From Vreelandella azerica (GTDB lineage: Bacteria > Pseudomonadota > Gammaproteobacteria > Pseudomonadales > Halomonadaceae), in the NCBI RefSeq assembly GCF_013112225.1, contig NZ_JABFHI010000005.1:1-64000 (forward strand): a DNA stretch of 64,000 nt, written 5' to 3'. Shown here piece by piece: positions 10,187-18,241 of the stretch (position 1 is its first letter; each line of letters begins with the position of its first letter). The translations under genes were made by a program, and so were the position numbers. The notes below the pieces were generated by a model, which did no database searches, was not told the origin of the DNA, and saw nothing but the letters and a program-made list of their open reading frames with translations.

Positions 10187-10555
10187 TCAGGCCTGAACGC
10201 TGATCAGGCCACCCTGCAGCTCACCCAGGCGCTCTGCAAGGCGCAGCACTTCTTCAGCCGGAATCTGGCGGATAACCTCGCCAGACTCGCGATCAACCAC
10301 TCGTGTAATTACCCGTGAATTTTCATCATTGATTTCAAACTCCAGCCCGCGCTGATTCATCACTGCATTAATTCGTTCAACGGGTTCAGCAAGTTCGGCG
10401 GCGTCAAGGCGCTTTTGTTGTTCTTCCTGCTGTGCGGATAAGACGGTAGCAGGCATCGTTGGTTGGGTATGGGGGTCGATAGGCTGACGCAGGATGTTTT
10501 CCTGTCTGGCCGGTGGTGTCAGCGTAGGTACGGCATCAATCAATGGTGAATACAT
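10187..10555 (-). CDS. flaG: FlaG family flagellar protein
   Basis: FlaG-family proteins affect flagellar filament length in polar flagellates; the mechanism is not settled. The 122-residue product has an unstructured N-terminal half and the FlaG domain at about residues 65-118, with FEINDENSRVITRVVDRESG and VIRQIPAEEVLRLAERL. A GAGGA lies 7 bases from the ATG. A near-consensus sigma-28 promoter at 10666-10692 faces this gene, fitting late flagellar expression. Confidence 0.9.
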   Translation of the reverse strand: MYSPLIDAVPTLTPPARQENILRQPIDPHTQPTMPATVLSAQQEEQQKRLDAAELAEPVERINAVMNQRGLEFEINDENSRVITRVVDRESGEVIRQIPAEEVLRLAERLGELQGGLISVQA

Positions 10556-10884
10556 CTTGATGTCCTCTTCTTTATGTTTTTATAGCTTAGCTGACCGCTC
10601 AGGGTTCGACCCCATTTGATCGCGATCTGCATTTTGCTGTTTAAGCTTTTTTAAACGCTCAAGGTAGATCGGCCAATATCCAGCCAACTTTAGCGCTTTT
10701 CAGCGTCAGCCATAAGTCTCTAATAAGTAGGTCTTAAGGTTAAAAAAGTTAGCTTAATTCTGTGCGCTGCTTGCAGGGGTTCTGGTATGCTTTTGCGTCG
10801 ACTCGAATGCCACCCGCTGCCCGCTTGGCAGTGCATGGCCTGAGCATGACATCTTATGGTGAAGGATAGGGAAGCGAGGCGTGG
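10556..10884. other. Divergent intergenic region flaG / ycgR-like gene
   Basis: This 329-base non-coding stretch separates two divergent genes. It holds the sigma-28 promoter for flaG at 10666-10692. No clear sigma-28 or sigma-70 promoter for the rightward gene was recognised; the rightward gene has GAGG 6 bases before its ATG. Nothing else is seen. Confidence 0.6.
10666..10692 (-). promoter_or_regulatory. Sigma-28 (FliA) promoter of flaG
   Basis: Read on the minus strand the site is TAAAGTTG, 11 bases, GCCGATCT, against the enterobacterial FliA consensus TAAAGTTT-N11-GCCGATAA. The spacing is exact and 14 of 16 positions match. It points at flaG, with the transcript leader about 100 bases long. 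FliA itself is encoded at 33062-33763. Confidence 0.82.
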
Positions 10885-12579
10885 ATGGCAGCGCAAGACA
10901 ATGAATACGAACGCATTACCGGCCCGGTGATGATCGAAATGCTGTTGAATGACCTGATTGAGAACGGTGGCGTCTCGCTTTGTCTGGATGAGCCGCAGGC
11001 GCGTCAGGAACCCATCGTGCTGATGGAACAGCATGCTGATAATACCCTGGTAATGGATCTTTCCTCGATTGATTACCTGCTGACGCAATTACAGGACGGT
11101 GCAACCTTTACGCTGCGCGGACAAGCCCAGGGCAAGGTGGTTCACACCCCTTCGCTTGGGCTGACCGAAGTGCGTCGTTCCGGTGGCCGCTACCTGTGCT
11201 GTAGTGACTACCCACGTTACCTGGATGTGCTACAGCGCCGCGAGTCTTTCCGCGCTGAACTTCGAATGGGTATGCAGGTGAAAGTGACGCTGCTGGGCGG
11301 TGATCATCAGGCTGTCAATGGTGATCTGCGCGACTTAAGCCAGGAGGGCTGCCAGGTAGAGTTGCCGATAACGGCCAGTGGTATTCTGGCAGCGGCTGGC
11401 AGCCAACCGGTAAAAATGGCGCTGACCTTCCCTGATAACACCTATTTTGAAGTCTATGGCGAAGCACGCCATCAGAGCACTGCTCCTGATCAGCAATTGC
11501 TGCGGGTCGGGTTCCGTTTTCAGCGCTGCGACAGTGAGCAGGAACGTCAGATCTGGTACTTCGTGTGCGAGATCGAACGTGAAGCTGCTCGCTATGAACG
11601 CGAAAGCCAGTCAGCGCGCCAACCTTCCCCGCTGTTTGCTGCGCCTCAACAGCGTCATGCCGCTGATGACCATGCAGGTCGGCGCGAGGTGCGCCTTTAT
11701 GCTACCCCTATGGCGCGTCGCCTGGCCAAGGTCGCTGCCTACCTCGATTCCCAGATGTTGCTGCTGCAAAATGGCAGTGATATTGATTCACGCCAGCTAT
11801 CGCGCTATGCAGACCGTTTGCTGGCGCTGCACGAAGAGGATCGCGAAGCGCTGCTGTTCGCTTGCCGCTGCATGACGCGGGAGCCGCTGCTGGTGCGCCA
11901 CAGCCTGGGCGTGGCAGTGCATCTGCTGGACCTGGTCGGCAATCATATTCCTCAGGATGTACGCAAGGCAATTGCTGCCAGTGCCATGGTGCATGACCTG
12001 GGTAAAGCGCTCGTTCCTCAGGTGTTATTTCAAGCCAAAACCTTTGATGCTTCGCACCGCAACACCATGAGTGAGCACGTCGAGCTGCTGTTGATGCGGA
12101 TGAAAAACTGCCACTGGCTGTCTGCCAGTATTGCCCATGCGGTTATTGGGGGTATCAACGAGCGTATGGATGGCAGTGGTTACCCGAAAGGTATCAGCGG
12201 TGAGCAGCTCCACGAACTGGCAAAGGCCAGCGCCGTTGCAGATGTGGTTGAAGCCATGCGCCGTGATCGCCCTGACCGCCCAGCCCGTACCGTACAGCAG
12301 ATCTATCGTCATATGCTGCGCCATCCTCATCAGTTCGACCCGCGTTGGATGAAGCGTTACGTGGAACACTTCAAAACACTGCCGATTGGCTCTTTGGTGC
12401 GTTTTTCCAGTGATCAGTTGGCCTGGGTGCAGCGCCTTGATGCTGAGGGTAACCCGGTGGAAGTTCAGGTGACCCAACATGCCGAACCTCCCAGTAACAC
12501 CAACCTCGGAACCCTGGTCAGAGGTGATGTCAGAGAGCGCCTGGGGCGCCCGGTGAGCGAGATAGCCGTCTCAACCTGA
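10885..12579 (+). CDS. YcgR-type c-di-GMP receptor fused to a degenerate HD-GYP-like domain
   Basis: The 564-residue protein joins a YcgR N-terminal domain (about 10-110), a PilZ domain with both c-di-GMP binding motifs (RRESFR at 118-123 and DLSQEG at 150-155), and a C-terminal HD-GYP-like domain. The HD pair is kept (VHDLGK, 370-371), as is H398 and the GYP triplet (432-434). In the usual HHExxDGxGYP motif, however, the two metal-binding histidines are Ile424-Asn425. YcgR acts as a flagellar brake and HD-GYP proteins hydrolyse c-di-GMP. Binding is well supported here; hydrolysis is doubtful. The position between fliE/flaG and fliS supports a motility role. Confidence 0.85.
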   Translation: MAAQDNEYERITGPVMIEMLLNDLIENGGVSLCLDEPQARQEPIVLMEQHADNTLVMDLSSIDYLLTQLQDGATFTLRGQAQGKVVHTPSLGLTEVRRSGGRYLCCSDYPRYLDVLQRRESFRAELRMGMQVKVTLLGGDHQAVNGDLRDLSQEGCQVELPITASGILAAAGSQPVKMALTFPDNTYFEVYGEARHQSTAPDQQLLRVGFRFQRCDSEQERQIWYFVCEIEREAARYERESQSARQPSPLFAAPQQRHAADDHAGRREVRLYATPMARRLAKVAAYLDSQMLLLQNGSDIDSRQLSRYADRLLALHEEDREALLFACRCMTREPLLVRHSLGVAVHLLDLVGNHIPQDVRKAIAASAMVHDLGKALVPQVLFQAKTFDASHRNTMSEHVELLLMRMKNCHWLSASIAHAVIGGINERMDGSGYPKGISGEQLHELAKASAVADVVEAMRRDRPDRPARTVQQIYRHMLRHPHQFDPRWMKRYVEHFKTLPIGSLVRFSSDQLAWVQRLDAEGNPVEVQVTQHAEPPSNTNLGTLVRGDVRERLGRPVSEIAVST

Positions 12580-12656
12580 GGCGCTTAAGCGCTGACGAGT
12601 GCTTGACCGGCAGATCACTTAAGCCGTGATTAAGCTATAAAAAGGTGCGTCATTGT

Positions 12657-12683
12657 TAAAGTAGCGGTGGCTCTTGCCGATAT
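12657..12683 (+). promoter_or_regulatory. Sigma-28 (FliA) promoter of fliS-fliT
   Basis: TAAAGTAG, 11 bases, GCCGATAT lies 68 bases before the fliS start. It matches the FliA consensus TAAAGTTT-N11-GCCGATAA at 13 of 16 positions with exact spacing. It would drive fliS, fliT and perhaps the FliK-like and FlhB-like genes downstream. Confidence 0.85.
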
Positions 12684-12751
12684 AAAATCTACACTTGTAT
12701 AAGCGTAGTCAGGCATTGCCAGCTGCGTTTTTAAAACAGGAGCGACACCAA

Positions 12752-13147
12752 ATGACGTACTCGCGTGGTGCAAATGCCTATGCACGGGTCGGGGTAGAAA
12801 GCGGGGTAATGTCAGCAGACCCGCATAAGCTGATCGTTATGCTTTTTGATGGCGCCCAGGCGGCTATCCGCGCTGCCCGCATTCATATGCAGGCGGGCAA
12901 CACAGCCGAAAAAGGCAAGGCAATTTCCAAGGCGCTGGATATCATCAACAACGGCTTGGCCGCAGCGCTGGATCAGGAAAAAGGCGGTGAAATTGCCGAG
13001 CGTCTTGGCTCGCTTTACGACTACATTGCCCGCTTGTTGCTTACGGCCAATTTGCGCAATGACGAAGAAAGTCTCAATCAGGCCGAAAGTCTGCTTGAAG
13101 ATGTTGCCTCGGCATGGCGGGAAATTGGCCAACAGCAAAGCGCATGA
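12752..13147 (+). CDS. fliS: FliS, flagellin export chaperone
   Basis: FliS binds the C-terminus of flagellin in the cytoplasm and prevents early polymerisation. The 131-residue product shows the family pattern PHKLIVMLFDGA near residue 25 and four-helix-bundle character throughout. An upstream in-frame ATG at 12695 exists but ATG 12752, preceded by AGGAG, starts the conserved MTYSRGANAYARVGVES text. No fliC or fliD is next to it in this window, so its clients must be encoded elsewhere. Confidence 0.95.
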   Translation: MTYSRGANAYARVGVESGVMSADPHKLIVMLFDGAQAAIRAARIHMQAGNTAEKGKAISKALDIINNGLAAALDQEKGGEIAERLGSLYDYIARLLLTANLRNDEESLNQAESLLEDVASAWREIGQQQSA

Positions 13148-13154
13148 GGCCTGA

Positions 13155-13577
13155 ATGTCAGTATTTCGGACGGCTCAGCATCATCTGACCCAACAGTCAC
13201 TGTTAGATGTTTATGCGGCGCTGCTGGATAGCGCCGCACAGATGCATGAGCTTGCAAACAAGGAAGAATGGGCGGCGCTGATTGATCAGCGCACCCATTA
13301 CCTCATGCTGGTTGAAAAACTGCGTGAAATGGACGCCAGCGTCGTGCTGGACGCGACAGGGCAGCAGCGCAAGGCAGAGCTGCTTGAGGCGATTCTGGAG
13401 CACGATGTGGAGATTCGTCGCCAGCTGGTCGCGCGTCGCGATGAGTTAGGTAAGCTGATTGGCCTTGCCCAGCAGCAGCGCAAGTTGCATCGTGCCTATG
13501 CCCCCAGCAAGGTGATTCAGATGCCATCTATTCACTCGGTGAGGCGCCCTCCAAGGGGTCGCCGTGAGTGGTATTAA
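13155..13577 (+). CDS. fliT: FliT-like flagellar chaperone
   Basis: FliT is the export chaperone of the filament cap FliD and in enterobacteria also modulates FlhDC. The 140-residue protein is mostly charged helix, follows fliS by 7 bases and has the typical EHDVEIRRQLVARRDELGK segment. Sequence conservation in this family is low, so the call leans on gene order and helical content. Its end overlaps the next gene by 14 bases. Confidence 0.8.
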   Translation: MSVFRTAQHHLTQQSLLDVYAALLDSAAQMHELANKEEWAALIDQRTHYLMLVEKLREMDASVVLDATGQQRKAELLEAILEHDVEIRRQLVARRDELGKLIGLAQQQRKLHRAYAPSKVIQMPSIHSVRRPPRGRREWY

Positions 13578-14860
13578 CCCCCTGATTGATACGCTCATGC
13601 ATCAAGTGTTGGGCAAACGGGGTGATGCTGCACCACGGGTTCTTAATGAACCGGTGCGCCCAGTAGACCCAGGGGCCGGTCCACAGGCGCTACGCAGTGA
13701 TTCACGCCTGGATGGACGTGCTGATCCGCGCCTTTCTGAGCTGAACCGCTTGCCTCCCTCGCTGGATCTAGCGCGACAGGGTGGACGCAGCGAACTGCCC
13801 GCCGGGCAGCAGGGGTCGACACAAACGCATTTCAGCCTTGCTGCGCGCAGCATTGCTGACGTCCTGCTGCGTTTTCCCGCGCCACCGTCCACCCTGCGTA
13901 TTGAAGCCCCCTGATGCAATCGCCAGAGGCTGCGTTGCCGTCCACTTTGGCAACTCGCCTGGAAAGCAGTATTCGTGATAGCGGCCTATTTTATGAATCC
14001 CATCTCAAGCGCTGGTTCCAAGGCGATGCAGCGCGTCAGCAGTTATTGCGTGAACCGCAAATGCAGCCTGGTATACGGCCGTTGCCCACCGTCACTGTGG
14101 CCGGGCTGCCGGCGATCAACAATCCGCTCTCCCTGAATGGGCCACCGCTACTTTTGCCTACCTCTGTGCCCTTTATGCTGCCACCAAGTTCTTCCCTGAA
14201 TATGCTGCTGCAGGCGCTTGGCCAGGGGGCGGCGGCCCGCTGATTCAGCCAGGCAGTGCTCTGCTGCCGATTGCTGGTAATGCTGCTCAAGCATCCAGCT
14301 TGCTACCAGGTGCCAATCCCGCGACGAGTGGCAATCCTTCGGCTACTAATGTTTCGGCAGCCAGTGTTTCGCCAGGCAATGCTGGCATACAAGGTCAGGG
14401 CGGTGAGTTGAGCGCAGGACGTGAATTGCTTGAGCTGAATACCATGCGTCAGCGTGAAGTAGTCAATGAAAACCTGCAGGGCCTGGTACGCCAACAGTTA
14501 GAGCTATTGGTCACGCCCACTATCCGCTGGGAAGGTGATGTCTGGGCTGGGATTTTCATGGCCCTGGTGATCAACCTGCCAGGCCAGGAAGAAGGTGCCA
14601 GCGGTGATGAAAGCGAACAGAGTGAAGCGGAAGAGGGTTGGCGTTCGGAAATGCACCTCGATGTCCCTGAGCTGGGTGAGTTCAGCGTTGCCTTGTGGCT
14701 CTATCGCGGCACCTTGAGCGTTGACTTCACAACATCCAGTGGCGAGGTGCAACAGCGCTTGGATGAGCAATTGCCTGCTCTGGAGCAGCGCCTTTCGGCG
14801 CTGGATCTACGCAAGGTGCAACTGAAAGTGCGCCAGCTGGATACTTATGAGGCACTATGA
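13564..14860 (+). CDS. FliK-like protein, second hook-length-control family member (two frameshifts)
   Basis: Joined across three frames the locus codes for about 433 residues. The middle carries SGLFYESHLKRWFQG, common in FliK-like proteins, and the C-terminus (LDVPELGEFSVALWLYRG and the helix after it) has the fold pattern of the FliK C-terminal domain. The frame breaks at CCCCC 13907-13911 and again near 14224-14239; one extra base at each joins the parts. It starts at GTG 13564 inside fliT and overlaps the FlhB-like gene by 4 bases. A genuine fliK is at 2738-4150, so this is a paralogue; its job is not known. Confidence 0.75.
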
Positions 14861-15156
14861 ATACTCCCCATGAGCGCCGCCGTCAGGCGGTAGCGCTTGC
14901 CTATCAGGGTGACGACAGTGCCCCGCGTGTCGTGGCGAAAGGTTATGGCGAAATGGCCGAACGCATCATGGCAGAAGCGCAGCGTCAGGGTATCTATGTG
15001 CATGACGCCCCAGAACTTGTCGCCTTGCTTATGCAACTGGATCTGGATGAAGAAATTCCTGCCAGCCTCTATCAAGTGATAGCAGAAATCCTGGTCTGGG
15101 TGTTCGAGCTCTCGGGAGAAGGCGTGACACCCTCTGACACCCCAAAATCTGGATAG
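14857..15156 (+). CDS. FlhB C-terminal-domain-like protein (FlhB2 type)
   Basis: The 99-residue protein corresponds to the cytoplasmic fragment of FlhB that follows the NPTH self-cleavage site. It shares VALAYQGDDSAPRVVAKGYG and the acidic DLDEEIPASLYQVIAEIL region with the FlhB/YscU family but lacks membrane helices and NPTH. It resembles a ready-cleaved FlhB fragment. It overlaps the FliK-like gene by 4 bases, matching the known functional pairing of FliK with the FlhB cytoplasmic domain. Confidence 0.85.
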   Translation: MNTPHERRRQAVALAYQGDDSAPRVVAKGYGEMAERIMAEAQRQGIYVHDAPELVALLMQLDLDEEIPASLYQVIAEILVWVFELSGEGVTPSDTPKSG

Positions 15157-15266
15157 AAACCCAGACAAAACCCCAAGCGCTCCTGTAACCACTAAAATTG
15201 CTCTAGCTAATAAAAGTCGAATATGTAACCATGCGAGAAAGTAAATAAGCGTAAAATGTTAATGAT

Positions 15267-15288
15267 ATTGCTACACTTGAGTGGCAAT
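15267..15288 (+). promoter_or_regulatory. Inverted repeat in the flhDC leader
   Basis: ATTGC-TA-CACT-TG-AGTG-GCAAT forms two matching arms interrupted by a 2-base bulge, 28 bases before the flhD start. The surrounding 160 bases are AT-rich and probably hold the flhDC promoter. It may be an operator or a leader stem-loop. No specific regulator can be named from sequence. Confidence 0.4.
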
Positions 15289-15315
15289 GTTGCCGTATGG
15301 GTTTAATAAATCAGC

Positions 15316-15711
15316 ATGAGTCATACCAGCTTTTTCGATGAAGTTCAGGAAATCAATCTGGCCTATCTGCTTCTGGCCCAGCGCCTGCTGTCGGAAGACC
15401 GTGAGATAGGTATGTTCCGGCTGAAAGTGGATGCTGAGATGGCGGATATGTTGTCATCGCTCAACGCGCGCCAGCTGACCCAGCTGGCGCGAACTAACCA
15501 GCTACTGTGCCGCTTCACGCTGGAAAGTGCCGAGCAGCTGCGTCAGCTTACTCACAATCCGCGCGACCAGGGGCTATCCGGCCTACACACCTCTTTATTG
15601 TTGGCAGGTGAACCGCTGGAAAGCCTTTGCGACTCGTCACCTGCAAAAGCCTCCATTGACAAGCCGTCACATGGCGGCTGTGCAAAGTCGTCTGACGAGG
15701 AGGCGGAGTGA
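15316..15711 (+). CDS. flhD: FlhD, flagellar master transcription activator subunit
   Basis: FlhD4C2 activates early flagellar operons with sigma-70. The 131-residue product carries the family core [17 protein letters not shown] and [19 protein letters not shown], with a C-terminal tail (about residues 100-131, Ser/Lys/Glu-rich) not needed for the fold. It overlaps flhC by 4 bases, as in enterobacteria. Confidence 0.96.
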   Translation: MSHTSFFDEVQEINLAYLLLAQRLLSEDREIGMFRLKVDAEMADMLSSLNARQLTQLARTNQLLCRFTLESAEQLRQLTHNPRDQGLSGLHTSLLLAGEPLESLCDSSPAKASIDKPSHGGCAKSSDEEAE

Positions 15712-16238
15712 CCCAAAAAAGCTTGGTGGATGAAATGCACCAGGTGCAACTGGCTATCGAGTTGATTGAGCTAGGGGCCCGCCTGCAGGTGCTGGAGACC
15801 GAGACAGAGCTAAGCCGTACCCGCCTGATCAAGCTTTACAAAGAAGTGCGTGGGATGTCGCCGCCTAAAGGCATGCTGCCGTTTTCAGCGGACTGGTTTA
15901 TTACCTGGCTGCCCAATATCCACTCATCATTGTTCTATAACATCTACCGCAGCCTGCTTAAGGAAGGCAGCTGCGAGCGTATTGACGCTTTTGTTAAAGC
16001 CTACCGGCTGTACGATGAGCAGGTTGAACTCGAAGATATGGAAGCCGTACTTGGGCTGACCCGTGCTTGGACGCTGGTACGTTTTTTTGAAAGCGACCTT
16101 CTCCAGCTGAGCCGTTGCACCCGCTGCGGTGGGAACTTTGTTGCCCATGCCCATAGCCCCACTCAGCATTACGTCTGTGGGATCTGTCAGCCGCCTTCCC
16201 GTGCAGGTAAAACCCGCAAAACTGCCCGCTACAAATAA
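15708..16238 (+). CDS. flhC: FlhC, flagellar master transcription activator subunit
   Basis: FlhC is the DNA-contacting partner of FlhD. The 176-residue protein has the family zinc site, CTRCGG near residue 140 and YVCGICQPP near 157, giving the four cysteines that bind zinc. GTG is the probable start at 15708. It is followed by motAB and cheAW, the same order as in E. coli. Confidence 0.96.
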   Translation: MTQKSLVDEMHQVQLAIELIELGARLQVLETETELSRTRLIKLYKEVRGMSPPKGMLPFSADWFITWLPNIHSSLFYNIYRSLLKEGSCERIDAFVKAYRLYDEQVELEDMEAVLGLTRAWTLVRFFESDLLQLSRCTRCGGNFVAHAHSPTQHYVCGICQPPSRAGKTRKTARYK

Positions 16239-16398
16239 CCTGACAACGCTCGTTTCAGGTGTTCTTTACCTGCCTTTACCAAACAGCATACGTCTGCTGT
16301 CGACGGCCATACCGATTATGCTGTTAAATAGTGTTAATTAAGTTCATGTATCGCTGGCACCCTAACAAAGGGACACAAAACCGATAAGGATACTGCTT

Positions 16399-17267
16399 GT
16401 GTTAATTGCGCTCGGTTATGTGGTGGTCTTGCTCTCTGTGTTCGGGGGTATGTGCTTGCCGGTGGCAGCCTAGGGCCACTGTATCAGCCATTAGAGCTCG
16501 TGATGATTGGGGGTGCCGGTATCGGTGCCTTTGTAGCGGCCAATAACGGCAAGGCGCTCAAGGCGACATTCAAGATATTTCCGCGCTTGCGGCGCACCAA
16601 AAAATACAACAAAGCCATGTACATGGAATTGCTGGCGTTGCAGTACAAGGTGCTCTCCAAGGTGCGCCGTGAAGGCATGCTGGGGATCGAGCGGGATATT
16701 GATAATCCTCAGGACAGTCCCCTGTTTCAGGAACACCCGAGGGTGCTGGCGGATACGCACATCATGAACTTTCTGACCGATTACCTGCGTTTGATGGTCA
16801 GCGGCGGCATGGAGCCCATGGAAATTGATGAGCTGATGCTGCACGAAATTGAGGGTTTTGAGCAGGAAGCGCATATCCCTATTGATGCGATTGCCAAGGT
16901 CGGCGATGCCATGCCAGCGTTTGGCATCGTGGCGGCGGTGATGGGGGTGGTCAAGGCATTGACCTATGCGGATGCAGGCCCTGAGCAAATGGGCGAGATG
17001 ATTGCTCATGCGTTGGTTGGCACTTTTCTGGGGATTCTGCTCGGCTATGGGTTTATCAACCCTCTGGCCAGTTATCTGGATCGTCAGGCCAAGGAAGCCG
17101 AAAAGATGCTGCAATGTGTCCGGGTCACGCTGTTGGCGAGCCTGCATGGGTATGCGCCACAAATTGCCGTGGAATTTGGCCGTAAGGCCCTGCATACCGC
17201 AGAACGCCCGAGTTTTACAGAGCTTGAAGAGTACGTGCGCGATGCCAAAAAGGCAGGTAGTGCATGA
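16399..17267 (+). CDS. motA: MotA, proton-channel stator protein (frameshift near N-terminus)
   Basis: MotA forms the stator with MotB and pushes FliG. A GTG at 16399 with AAGGA upstream starts VLIALGYVVVLLSVFGG; the frame then breaks at GGGGG 16444-16448. One added base continues into YVLAGGSLGPLYQPLELVMI, the usual MotA N-terminus. Four membrane helices and the cytoplasmic loop are otherwise intact, giving about 290 residues. It overlaps motB by 4 bases. Confidence 0.94.
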
Positions 17268-18161
17268 GCCAGGGGGAAGTGAGCGGCGCCCGATTATCAT
17301 CCGGCGTAAAAAGTCGTACACGCTCATCATGGCGGTTCATGGAAGATTGCCCTGGCAGACTTCATGACGGCCCTGATGGCGCTGTTCCTGGTGATGTGGA
17401 TCCTGAGCACCGCCGATGAAGAGCAGCGTCAGGGGGTTGCGGAGTATTTCAATATGCCACTGACACAAGCAGTAACCGGTGGTGAGCGTTCAGGAAGCAC
17501 CAGCCCGATTCCTGGTGGTGGCCCCGACCCGATGCATACGGAGGGCGAGCGTGCGCGTCTTGATATCCGCCAGCACACGCGCCCCAGCGAGCAGGAGCGG
17601 CGTTTTTTTCGCGACGTTCAGGAACGTATTGAGCGGGCAATAGCACTGCAGCCAGAACTTAGCCTGATGCGAGAGCAGATGCGCTTTGACCTGACGCGGG
17701 AAGGGTTGCGTATCCAGCTGCTGGATACCGAACAGCGGCCGATGTTTGAACTTGGCAGTGATCAGGTAGCGCCCTATATGCGTGATCTGTTACGTACCAT
17801 AGCGCCGCTGCTTAACGAGCTGCCTAATGATCTGAGTATCGGCGGGCATACCGATAGCCTGGCTTATAGCGGTGGCTATCGCGGCTACAGTAATTGGGAG
17901 CTCTCCAGTGATAGGGCCAATGCCTCGCGGCGGGAGTTGGTCGCCGGTGGGTTGGACCCGTCTCAGCTGCTGCGGGTCTCCGGCTTTGCTGACCGGGTCA
18001 CCTTGCCGGAGGCCGATGCGCAGGATCCGATTAACCGGCGTATTGAGCTGGTCGTTCTGCTACCTGAGGTGGCCGAGGCGATTCGCAATCCCAGCGTAAC
18101 GCCAGGCAATAGCCCAGCACCCGAAAATGATCTGATTTCAGAAGGTAGCGTAACCCCGTAA
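17264..18161 (+). CDS. motB: MotB, peptidoglycan-anchored stator protein (two frameshifts near N-terminus)
   Basis: MotB anchors the stator to peptidoglycan and carries the proton-binding aspartate. Reading ATG 17264 and adding one base near CCC 17289-17291 and one near 17317-17320 restores PIIIRRKKSYHAHHGGSWK followed by the membrane helix with the key Asp (LADFMTALMALFLVMW). The C-terminal OmpA-like domain is clear: IGGHTDS, NWELSSDRA and NRRIELVVL. Length about 300 residues is normal. Confidence 0.93.
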
Positions 18162-18241
18162 ATACCGCTGATAGTGAGCCCGAACGGTGGCTGAGCTCGG
18201 CAGTAACTGACATAAAAACGACGCATAGGGTGAGAGTTTGC

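Noticed and set aside
12581..12592. GCGCTTAAGCGC palindrome after the YcgR-like gene as a terminator or operator
   Set aside because: No loop, no U-run and no nearby promoter; a palindrome this short is expected by chance.
16380..16387. ACCGATAA resembling a sigma-28 -10 element before motA
   Set aside because: No -35 match at the right spacing, and it overlaps the ribosome binding site of motA, leaving no room for a leader.
16491..17330. 279-residue open frame on the minus strand over motA
   Set aside because: Shadow of motA; no plausible ribosome binding site or domain.
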